This document shows positions 1 through 5,333 of a stretch of 11,500 nucleotides of DNA, one piece after another. The notes beneath the pieces were generated by a model. It was given only the letters and a program-made list of their open reading frames with translations. It had not been told where the DNA came from and searched no databases. Every line of letters starts with the position of its first letter. Position 1 is the stretch's first letter. The stretch spans positions 1 to 11,500 of the forward strand of contig JBFFZZ010000077.1 of assembly GCA_041568335.1 (NCBI GenBank). The letters are read 5' to 3'. Made by a program: the position numbers and the translations under genes. Source of the stretch: WVWW01 sp041568335 (GTDB lineage: Bacteria > Acidobacteriota > Polarisedimenticolia > Polarisedimenticolales > Polarisedimenticolaceae).

Positions 1-258
1 CTTCCCGATGTCGACCATGGCGACAAGACCTGCATCATCGTCGTTCGTGTTCACGGCCGGGCCACCGGCATCGTCGTCGATCGCGTGTCGGAGGTCGTGG
101 ACATCCGGTCGGAGGAGGTTGAGCCGATCGCGGCCCTCGCCGCCGACGTCAGGACCGAGTTCCTGCTCGGCATCGCGAACTGCAGCGACGGGCTCAAGAT
201 TCTGCTCGATCTCGAGCGCGTGCTCCCCGCCGATGACCTCGCGACGATGGGCTCTTGA
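1..258 (+). CDS. cheW: CheW chemotaxis coupling protein, C-terminal part (5' end outside window)
   Basis: This is the last 85 codons of an open frame that enters from the left edge and stops with TGA at 256-258. CheW is the cytoplasmic SH3-like adaptor that links chemoreceptors to the kinase CheA. Visible features are the CheW-fold strand reading IIVVRVHGRATGIVVDRVSE at residues 12-31 of the fragment. After it come the typical 'VVDIRSEEVEPI' segment and the late 'EFLLGIANCSDGLKILLDLERVL' strand and helix, which end the CheW domain. Only a short tail follows, so this is a stand-alone CheW and not a CheA or CheV fusion in its C-terminal part. cheR begins 4 bp after the stop, so the two are surely in one operon. 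The start codon and N-terminal half are not visible. Confidence 0.9.
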   Translation, partial: LPDVDHGDKTCIIVVRVHGRATGIVVDRVSEVVDIRSEEVEPIAALAADVRTEFLLGIANCSDGLKILLDLERVLPADDLATMGS

Positions 259-262
259 GCCG

Positions 263-1114
263 ATGACCGTGGTCGCATCGCCAACGGTCCCGCAGCCTCC
301 GGGACTCGACGACGGGGTGCTCGAGCGCCTTTGCGACATGGTTTACCGGGAGTCGGCGATCGTGCTCGGGCCGGAGAAGGCGCCGTTCATCCGCGCCCGG
401 CTGGCCAAGCGTATCCGCCAGCTCGAGGTGGACGGCGTCGACGGTTACGTCGAGGTCGTCGAAGGGGACTCGAGCGGCCGCGAGATGAAGCGAATGATCA
501 ACCTGATCACGACGCACGAGACGAGCTTCTTCCGCGAGACGGAGCACTTCGATTTCCTCGCCCGAGACGTGGTTCCGCAGGCCGCGAAGCTCAAGATCTG
601 GTCCGCCGGGTGTGCCAGCGGCGAAGAGCCCTACTCGATCGCGATCACGGTGCTGCAGGCCCGCTCTGCCGCGCGCCCCGTCGAGGCGGAGATCCTGGCC
701 ACCGACATCTCGTCGGCGATCCTGGCGAAGGCAAGGGCCGGGGAGTACACGGCCGACAGCGTGGCCCGGATCGATCCGGCAACCCACAGCCGCTTCTTCT
801 CGACACGGCGGGAACCGTCCGGTCCGGTCCACAGGGTGCGGCCCGAAGTCCGCAGCATGGTCTTCTTCGCGGAGCTCAACCTGCTCCACGCCTGGCCGAT
901 GCGCGGACCCTTCGACGTCATTTTCTGTCGCAACGTCATGATCTACTTCGATCGTCCGTTTCAGCTCGAGCTCGCGCGACGCTTCACCGACCTGTTGCGG
1001 CCCGGCGGATACCTCTGCATCGGGCACGCCGAGAGCTTGGGCAGTAACCCCACCGATCTCGAGCTCATCCGGCCTGCGCTCTACCGCCGGGTCGAGAACC
1101 GGAGACCACGATGA
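263..1114 (+). CDS. cheR: CheR, chemoreceptor glutamate methyltransferase
   Basis: A 283-residue protein that transfers methyl groups from S-adenosylmethionine to receptor glutamates, driving adaptation together with CheB. The N-terminal helical CheR domain covers about residues 15-75. It is followed by the family signature TTHETSFFRE (83-92), the SAM-binding loop WSAGCASGEEPYS (113-125), the acidic ribose-binding strand ILATDIS (144-150, D148) and the NVMIYFD motif (224-230). Length and motif order are those of ordinary CheR, with no TPR extension. The frame stays open upstream to position 8, but ATG 263 is preferred because it lies just after the cheW stop and gives the normal family length. 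No strong Shine-Dalgarno sequence precedes it, so translation may depend on coupling to cheW. Its TGA overlaps the ATG of the next gene (ATGA). Confidence 0.96.
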   Translation: MTVVASPTVPQPPGLDDGVLERLCDMVYRESAIVLGPEKAPFIRARLAKRIRQLEVDGVDGYVEVVEGDSSGREMKRMINLITTHETSFFRETEHFDFLARDVVPQAAKLKIWSAGCASGEEPYSIAITVLQARSAARPVEAEILATDISSAILAKARAGEYTADSVARIDPATHSRFFSTRREPSGPVHRVRPEVRSMVFFAELNLLHAWPMRGPFDVIFCRNVMIYFDRPFQLELARRFTDLLRPGGYLCIGHAESLGSNPTDLELIRPALYRRVENRRPR

Positions 1115-1605
1115 TCGAAGGGTCCGCTACCGCTCGTGAAAGCCTGCCCGCTCCCGCTGTCGAGGCCGTCGTGGATGAAACCGTCGAAACGCTCCGCAAG
1201 ATCTGCGGAAAGAAACCGGCGGTTTCCGCCGGCGACGATGTTCGGCCCGGCGAGGGATTGACGGCGGTGATCGGTTATGACGGAGAGCTGCGCTTCGAGC
1301 TGGCCTTCGGCATCCCACGGGAGACGGCGCGACCGCTGGCCACGAAGTTCGCCGGCGTTCCGATCGACTACGACTGCGATGTGATGCCCGACATGATCGG
1401 CGAGATCGTGAACGTGATCGCCGGCGCGGTCGCGGCGCGCTTGCAGACGACCGGTTTCGAGACCTCGATCTCGTTGCCGCGGGTCGGCCCGACCGCGGAC
1501 GATGCCGGCGCGGGCACGGTCCTCCGAACGGCCGTGCTCGACGCCGGATTCGGACCGATGTACGTGACGATCCGTGACGCCGAAAATGTGACCGTGATGG
1601 AGTGA
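1111..1605 (+). CDS. cheX: CheX/CheC-family CheY-P phosphatase
   Basis: A 164-residue protein of the CheC/CheX/FliY phosphatase superfamily, which dephosphorylates CheY-P without being a receiver itself. The catalytic helix reads DMIGEIVNVIAG (94-105). It supplies the family pattern D/S-x3-E-x2-N with E98 and N101 as the expected catalytic pair, and a proline follows at P123. Only one such motif is present, whereas classical CheC has two. The single motif and short length point to the CheX type. The first ~45 residues look unstructured. The gene starts on the ATGA overlap with cheR and ends on a GTGA overlap with cheD. In Bacillus and Thermotoga, CheC binds CheD, so adjacency to cheD is functionally suggestive, though CheX itself is not known to need CheD. 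Assignment to the superfamily is firm; CheX versus divergent CheC is less certain. Confidence 0.85.
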   Translation: MIEGSATARESLPAPAVEAVVDETVETLRKICGKKPAVSAGDDVRPGEGLTAVIGYDGELRFELAFGIPRETARPLATKFAGVPIDYDCDVMPDMIGEIVNVIAGAVAARLQTTGFETSISLPRVGPTADDAGAGTVLRTAVLDAGFGPMYVTIRDAENVTVME

Positions 1606-2120
1606 TCGTGGGTGCCACGCTGCAAAAAGTCGAGCGCGGCAAGCTCGTCGTCGGGGTCGGGGATCTCAAGCTTTGCGGCGACTCCGGCCAGCGGATCGTG
1701 ACCTTCGCGCTCGGTAGCTGCATCGGGGTGACCGTTTACGATCCGACGCGGAGGGTCGGTGGCCTGCTCCACGCGATGCTGCCCAGGGCGGAGGCCGCGT
1801 TGCACGAGAAAGCCAACCCGGCGATGTTCGTCGACCTCGGTATCCCGGACCTGTTCCGCGGCTGCTACGAGTTGGGCGCGACGAAGGAAGACCTGATCGT
1901 TTGCGTGGCCGGGGGAGCAAGCCGCATGCAAACGAGCGGCGGCGACATGTTCAAGATCGGTGAGCGGAACGTCGAGATGGCCCGCGAGCTGCTGGCGGTC
2001 AACAACGTCATCGTGCATGCGTGGGACGTCGGCGGCACCGGCGCCCGGACGCTGACGCTCGACCTGGCCGACGGGGCCGTGCGCGTCCGCACGGCGCTCG
2101 ACGAGACGCGACTGACATGA
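1602..2120 (+). CDS. cheD: CheD, chemoreceptor glutamine deamidase
   Basis: A 172-residue CheD, which converts selected receptor glutamines to glutamates and so creates methylation sites for CheR. The catalytic Cys and His and a supporting Thr are seen as T34, C40 and H57 in the segments VTFALGSCIGV (33-43) and GLLHAMLP (54-61). The spacing T-6-C-17-H equals that of Thermotoga CheD (T21, C27, H44). Later family signatures are GGA (near residue 105), FKIGERNVE and VHAWDVGGTGART. The start is GTG 1602, overlapping the TGA of the upstream gene. GTG 1608 is a possible alternative, two codons in. The stop overlaps the cheB start (ATGA). CheD is a full-length single-domain enzyme here. Confidence 0.95.
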   Translation: MIVGATLQKVERGKLVVGVGDLKLCGDSGQRIVTFALGSCIGVTVYDPTRRVGGLLHAMLPRAEAALHEKANPAMFVDLGIPDLFRGCYELGATKEDLIVCVAGGASRMQTSGGDMFKIGERNVEMARELLAVNNVIVHAWDVGGTGARTLTLDLADGAVRVRTALDETRLT

Positions 2121-3181
2121 GCACGGACGCCGAAAAGAAGATCCGTGTCATGCTGGTCGACGACTCGGCGGTCAGCCGAAAAATGTGCCGGCGCCTGCTC
2201 GCTCGCTATCCGCTCATCGAAATCGTCAGCGAGGCCGATCAACCCTATCGAGCCATGGAGATCTTGAGCGGCGCGGAGCGGCCGGACGTCATCGTTCTCG
2301 ACCTCGAGATGCCGAAGATGGACGGGATGACGTTCCTCAAGCTGATGATGAAGTCCGCTCCGATGCCGATCGTCATCTTCAGCGCGATCGCGAGACCCAA
2401 CAGCGCCGTGTTGATGGAGGCGCTCGCGGCGGGGGCGATCGAGGTCGTGGGCAAGCCCGAGAACCCGGGTGAGTTCGAGAGCGTCGGCCGACGTCTCCAC
2501 GAGGCGATCCTCGCCGCCTCCCTGTCCGACCCCCGAAAACGGGCCACGGCCCAACCACCGCCGGCCGCCGCCGAGACCACGGTTTCATGCGGCGCCGTCG
2601 AGGTGATCGCCATCGGTGCCTCCACGGGCGGTCCCCAGGCCCTACAGGCGATCCTCCCCGGCGTGCCGGTCGATTCACCGCCGATCCTCCTGGTCCAACA
2701 CCTGCCCGCCGCCCTGACGGCCGAGTTCGTTCTCTGGTTCGGCAAGCAAGTCGCCCACCGGGTGGTCTGCACGGAAGAGGTCCATGCATTGGAACGCGGG
2801 ATGATCTGCGTCGGTCCGCCGGATGGCCACCTGCGATTGAAGCGTCACGCGGGGAACCTCTTCGCGCACGTGACGGAACATCCCCACACAGGGCTGCACC
2901 GCCCCAGCATCGACGTCCTGTTCGAGTCCGTGGCAAGCACCACCGGTTCGGCGCTGGGCGTGATTCTCACCGGGATGGGGCGCGACGGTGCGCAGGGCCT
3001 GCTCGCGATGCGCCGTGCCGGAGCGCACACCATCGCGGAGGACCCCGAGACTTGCGTTGTGGACGGCATGCCCATGGAGTCGCTGCGGCTCGCGGCGGCG
3101 TGCGACGTCGTCCGGCTGGAGAACATCTCGGATCGCATTCAAGCGATCGCGTTGGGAGAAACGAGCCATGCCCGTACCTGA
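2117..3181 (+). CDS. cheB: CheB, receptor methylesterase/deamidase response regulator
   Basis: A 354-residue two-domain protein. The N-terminal receiver domain (about 8-125) has the acidic pair D15/D16, phospho-acceptor D62 in VIVLDLEMPKMDG, switch residue S89 and conserved K113 in GKPE. A proline/alanine-rich linker (about 138-158) leads to the C-terminal methylesterase domain. Its catalytic triad is visible as S169 in IGASTGGP, H195 in LLVQHLP and D290 in TGMGRDGA, close to the Salmonella CheB numbering (S164, H190, D286). CheA-dependent phosphorylation of D62 is expected to relieve inhibition of the esterase, as in other CheB proteins. The chosen ATG forms a 4-bp overlap with cheD. The frame is open further upstream, but that part only shadows cheD. 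The 3' end overlaps the HDOD gene by 14 bp. Confidence 0.97.
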   Translation: MSTDAEKKIRVMLVDDSAVSRKMCRRLLARYPLIEIVSEADQPYRAMEILSGAERPDVIVLDLEMPKMDGMTFLKLMMKSAPMPIVIFSAIARPNSAVLMEALAAGAIEVVGKPENPGEFESVGRRLHEAILAASLSDPRKRATAQPPPAAAETTVSCGAVEVIAIGASTGGPQALQAILPGVPVDSPPILLVQHLPAALTAEFVLWFGKQVAHRVVCTEEVHALERGMICVGPPDGHLRLKRHAGNLFAHVTEHPHTGLHRPSIDVLFESVASTTGSALGVILTGMGRDGAQGLLAMRRAGAHTIAEDPETCVVDGMPMESLRLAAACDVVRLENISDRIQAIALGETSHART

Positions 3182-3995
3182 GAATCTGATCGCATCGATC
3201 GACGAGCTGGAACCGCTGCCGGTCACCGTTCAAAAGCTGATCTCTACCGTTCAGGAGGAGAACGTCGAGTTCAGCACCTTGGCCGCCATCGTCGAGCAGG
3301 ACGAAGCACTGATCAGTAACGTGCTCCGCTCCGCGAACTCCAGCTCCACGGCCGGGCGCAACCAGGTGACCGATGCGCGGACTGCGGTGGTGCGGCTCGG
3401 CACGAACCGGCTCCTGGAGCTCGCCCTCGGCGGTTACATGCGGAACCAGAAGTTACCGCCGCAAGTCTACGATCTGAACGAGGCCGAGCTGTGGCGGCAC
3501 AGCCAGGCGACGCGTATCGCGGTCACCAAGATCACGAAACTGCGTCCCGACGCCGGGATCGACCCGCTCGCGCCGACGGCGGCGATCGTCCATGACATCG
3601 GCAAGTTGATCATGGTGCGCTACATGGAGGCCGAGATCAGCGACCTGCTGAAGCTCTGCGAGGACAAGCAGATCACCTACGTCGAGGCGGAGCGGGAGTT
3701 CTTCGGATGCGATCACGCGGAGGTCGGGGCCGAGATCGGGCGCGCCTGGTCCTTCCCCCAACCGCTGATCGACGTGATCGCCCACCACCACGACGATCCC
3801 GTCGAACAGCCGACGCCGATCCTCGACGTCGTGATGGTCGGCAACTACATCAGCAAGACGATCGGTGTCGGGCTCGGCGCCCAGGGGATGAACGTTCACC
3901 TCGACGAGGCCAGCATGGAACGGCTCGGGCTCACTTACGAAGAGTTCTGCGGGATCACCGCGGAGACGGCGATCGAGCTGCGGGAGGCGGAGTAG
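3168..3995 (+). CDS. HDOD-domain signalling protein at the end of the che operon
   Basis: A 275-residue cytoplasmic protein almost wholly made of one HDOD domain (about 8-210), a relative of HD phosphohydrolases that often acts as a signalling or scaffold module. The N-terminal HDOD signature is LIASIDELEPLPVTVQKLIS (7-26). Many HDOD proteins have lost the metal-binding residues. Here a nearly complete set is still visible: H111, H142-D143 in VHDIGK, H183 in DHAEVG, H206-H208 and D220. Hydrolase activity is therefore possible but unproven. There is no fused receiver, GGDEF or EAL domain. The ATG lies inside the end of cheB (14-bp overlap), so the protein is made from the che message. HDOD proteins have been linked to motility in other bacteria such as Campylobacter; a role in chemotaxis output or motor control here is inference. 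Partner and substrate are unknown. Confidence 0.9.
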   Translation: MPVPENLIASIDELEPLPVTVQKLISTVQEENVEFSTLAAIVEQDEALISNVLRSANSSSTAGRNQVTDARTAVVRLGTNRLLELALGGYMRNQKLPPQVYDLNEAELWRHSQATRIAVTKITKLRPDAGIDPLAPTAAIVHDIGKLIMVRYMEAEISDLLKLCEDKQITYVEAEREFFGCDHAEVGAEIGRAWSFPQPLIDVIAHHHDDPVEQPTPILDVVMVGNYISKTIGVGLGAQGMNVHLDEASMERLGLTYEEFCGITAETAIELREAE

Positions 3996-4018
3996 GGCCG
4001 TGGCGGCTTCGTGCTCGA

Positions 4019-4621
4019 CTAGCGGCCGGTGTTCGCCGATGGACGGGTCGGCACCAGGAACACCTGCCCCGATTCGAGCATCCGCCACTCCCGCGCGATG
4101 GCATCGGCGATCATCCGGTCGAGCATCTCTTCCCGGCGGGCGGCCTTCTCGGCCTCCTCGATGTCCATGCTGAGGAGCACCTCGATGTCCGCCGAATCCC
4201 GCGCGTCCCGTGTCATGTCCTGAAACGTCTCGTCGCGGTCCAGCGGCAGCGCCTCGAGCCAGGTGCCCCTGCCGGGGCGGCGTTTTTTCGAGACCTTTTT
4301 ATACTTGAAAATACCGACGCCATCCGCGCCCCGGTAAACCCGAAAATAGACCGAGTCATCTCGCAAAAGGGACTTGAACTCGATTTGTTCCTCGATCGTC
4401 GGCGCCGTACGCTCGGGGGTACCGGGATCGAGCCGCACCTTCACCTCGCGGACACGAACGAGGGGCTGTTCTTTGCGGACTACGTCCTCGACCCACAACA
4501 CGAGCAGCTCCTCGGCGTTGACCGGGTTCACAGGAACCGTGACGGCATCCTCCTGAGCGGAGGCGCCGCCGACGAGACCCCAAGACGCTACCAAGCAACT
4601 CACCAAAACGATCCGGTGCAT
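4019..4621 (-). CDS. Secreted/periplasmic protein of unknown function under a predicted sigma-28 promoter
   Basis: A 200-residue protein that I do not recognise. It starts at ATG 4621, five bases after a perfect GGAGGT. Residues 1-22 form a Sec signal peptide (MHRIVLVSCLVASWGLVGGASA, cleavage ASA|QE). C9 sits in a lipobox-like LVSC but seems too close to the N terminus for lipoprotein processing. The mature part begins with a predicted strand-rich segment (ELLVLWVEDVV, 38-48). A very basic patch follows (KYKKVSKKRRPGR, 106-118), then a long charged helix rich in E, R and M (about 145-185). The basic patch is encoded by A-rich codons that stand out in this GC-rich DNA. The gene is convergent with the che operon (23 bp between stops) and divergent from the yfiR-like/MCP operon. 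Its promoter looks like a flagellar sigma-28 site, so a motility-linked envelope role is inferred. Confidence 0.75.
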   Translation of the reverse strand: MHRIVLVSCLVASWGLVGGASAQEDAVTVPVNPVNAEELLVLWVEDVVRKEQPLVRVREVKVRLDPGTPERTAPTIEEQIEFKSLLRDDSVYFRVYRGADGVGIFKYKKVSKKRRPGRGTWLEALPLDRDETFQDMTRDARDSADIEVLLSMDIEEAEKAARREEMLDRMIADAIAREWRMLESGQVFLVPTRPSANTGR

Positions 4622-4626
4622 CGGTC

Positions 4627-4632
4627 ACCTCC
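4627..4632 (-). promoter_or_regulatory. Ribosome binding site GGAGGT
   Basis: A perfect anti-16S match, GGAGGT, lies five bases before ATG 4621 on the minus strand. It fixes the start of the secreted hypothetical gene and is the strongest Shine-Dalgarno in the window. Confidence 0.85.
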
Positions 4633-4635
4633 AGC

Positions 4636-4654
4636 CGTCGTCACGGAGACGACG
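4636..4654 (-). promoter_or_regulatory. 5'-leader stem-loop directly before the RBS
   Basis: CGTCGTC and GACGACG form a perfect 7-bp stem around a 5-nt loop on the minus-strand transcript. The stem ends 3 nt before GGAGGT. With the predicted sigma-28 -10 box at 4669-4662, transcription should begin near 4655, so the hairpin would sit at the very 5' end of the mRNA. Such a structure could stabilise the message or affect ribosome access; this is inference from position. Confidence 0.5.
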
Positions 4655-4661
4655 AAAGGTC

Positions 4662-4688
4662 ATATCGGGCGGCGGAAATGGAACTTTA
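4662..4688 (-). promoter_or_regulatory. Predicted sigma-28 (FliA) promoter for the secreted hypothetical gene
   Basis: Read on the minus strand, TAAA (4688-4685) is followed after exactly 15 bases by CCCGATAT (4669-4662). The sigma-28 consensus is TAAA-N15-GCCGATAA. Six of eight -10 bases match, including the CCGATA core. The -35 side reads TAAAGTTC against consensus TAAAGTTT. Distance to ATG 4621 is about 34 nt from the expected transcription start, a normal leader. Confidence 0.65.
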
Positions 4689-4707
4689 GGAACCGGCTCA
4701 CCTAAAG
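4684..4707. repeat. Inverted repeat CTTTAGG-N10-CCTAAAG (paired -35 boxes)
   Basis: A perfect 7-bp inverted repeat, 4684-4690 and 4701-4707, sits at the centre of the divergent intergenic region. Each arm contains the TAAA -35 element of one of the two predicted sigma-28 promoters. The repeat is therefore best explained as two back-to-back promoters and not as a terminator. An additional regulator binding between them is not excluded. Confidence 0.6.
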
Positions 4708-4729
4708 CCGCTCGATCGAGGACCGATAC
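4703..4729 (+). promoter_or_regulatory. Predicted sigma-28 (FliA) promoter for the yfiR-like/MCP operon
   Basis: TAAA (4703-4706), then exactly 15 bases, then ACCGATAC (4722-4729), matching TAAA-N15-GCCGATAA with six of eight -10 bases and a full CCGATA core. The expected start is near 4736, leaving a leader of about 50 nt to TTG 4786. Chemoreceptor genes are classic sigma-28 targets, so the assignment agrees with the downstream MCP. Confidence 0.7.
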
Positions 4730-4774
4730 GGGAATCGCCGCGAAAAAAAGTGCGGCGTCTGGCTTTTGGAATCT

Positions 4775-4780
4775 GGAGGA
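4775..4780 (+). promoter_or_regulatory. Ribosome binding site GGAGGA that selects a TTG start
   Basis: GGAGGA lies five bases before TTG 4786. The alternative in-frame GTG at 4750 has no Shine-Dalgarno and would add 12 residues ahead of the signal peptide. TTG 4786 is therefore the better start. Confidence 0.75.
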
Positions 4781-4785
4781 CAACG

Positions 4786-5322
4786 TTGAGTCGACCGGTC
4801 GGCGTGCGGAAAGAGAGGGCGCTAGGGTTCGGCCTCGCAACCATCCTGGTCGCGGGTGTGGCCGTCGCGGCCGCTTCCGTCCAGGCCGTCCCGGTCAAGC
4901 TACGGGGCGCCTTGCTCAAGAAGGCGATCGCCTACGACAAGACCCTGCGGGAGTCCGACGCGGTCGAGGTCCTCGTGGTGTATCGCGAGCAACCGGCGGC
5001 GGAGCACTCCGAGATCGTGCAAACCTTCAACGAGCTTTCGATGGTCAGCCGCGCCGTGGCCCACGCCGACCTCGAGGCCAACCTCGGTCCGGCCAGCGTG
5101 ATCTACGTCAGCCCCGATTCCGGCTCGGTCAGGGAGCTGAGCCGGAAGCACGGCATCCTGACGATCGGCGGCGATTACCCGCTGGTCGAATCGGGCGAGA
5201 TCGCGATCGGCGTGGGGATGCAGGACAAAAAACCGAAGATCTTCGTCAACCGGACAGAACTTCGCGAGAGCGGGCACGAGCTGTCCTCGAAGCTGCTGCA
5301 ACTCGCGACATTGATCGAGTAG
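4786..5322 (+). CDS. YfiR-like (DUF4154) periplasmic protein
   Basis: A 178-residue exported protein. Residues 1-34 form a signal peptide: basic n-region (VRKER), hydrophobic core (ALGFGLATILVAGVAVAAA), cleavage SVQA|VP. The mature part resembles the DUF4154/YfiR family: an early segment with a conserved lysine/helix and VEVLVVYRE strand (60-68), a central 'GPASVIYVSP' strand (101-110), then GGDYPLVESGEIAIGVG (128-144), and the family-type ending KPKIFVNRTEL...SSKLLQLATLIE (149-178). In Pseudomonas, YfiR is a periplasmic repressor of the inner-membrane diguanylate cyclase YfiN. Here the next gene, 11 nt downstream, is a chemoreceptor with a YfiN-like sensor domain. The inferred role is a soluble periplasmic partner of that receptor. 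No cysteine is present, unlike Pseudomonas YfiR, which has disulfides. The family call rests on pattern recognition and should be confirmed by profile search. Confidence 0.75.
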   Translation: MSRPVGVRKERALGFGLATILVAGVAVAAASVQAVPVKLRGALLKKAIAYDKTLRESDAVEVLVVYREQPAAEHSEIVQTFNELSMVSRAVAHADLEANLGPASVIYVSPDSGSVRELSRKHGILTIGGDYPLVESGEIAIGVGMQDKKPKIFVNRTELRESGHELSSKLLQLATLIE

Positions 5323-5333
5323 GACCCCAAGAG

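Noticed and set aside
194..1027. A 277-residue minus-strand frame opposite cheR.
   Set aside because: Antisense shadow of a gene with unmistakable CheR motifs.
3990..4026. GGCCG...CGGCC as a possible bidirectional terminator between the convergent che operon and the secreted hypothetical gene.
   Set aside because: Only 5-bp arms with a loop of over 20 nt and no T-tract.
4283..4316. A/T-rich tract with a run of six A (minus strand) inside the secreted hypothetical gene, considered as a programmed frameshift site or internal promoter.
   Set aside because: It is explained by a cluster of lysine codons. The zero frame stays open to the normal end and no stimulatory structure follows.
4684..4707. 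The inverted repeat as a terminator or a dedicated repressor operator.
   Set aside because: The two arms are already explained as the -35 boxes of opposite sigma-28-like promoters; the loop and lack of a T-tract argue against termination.
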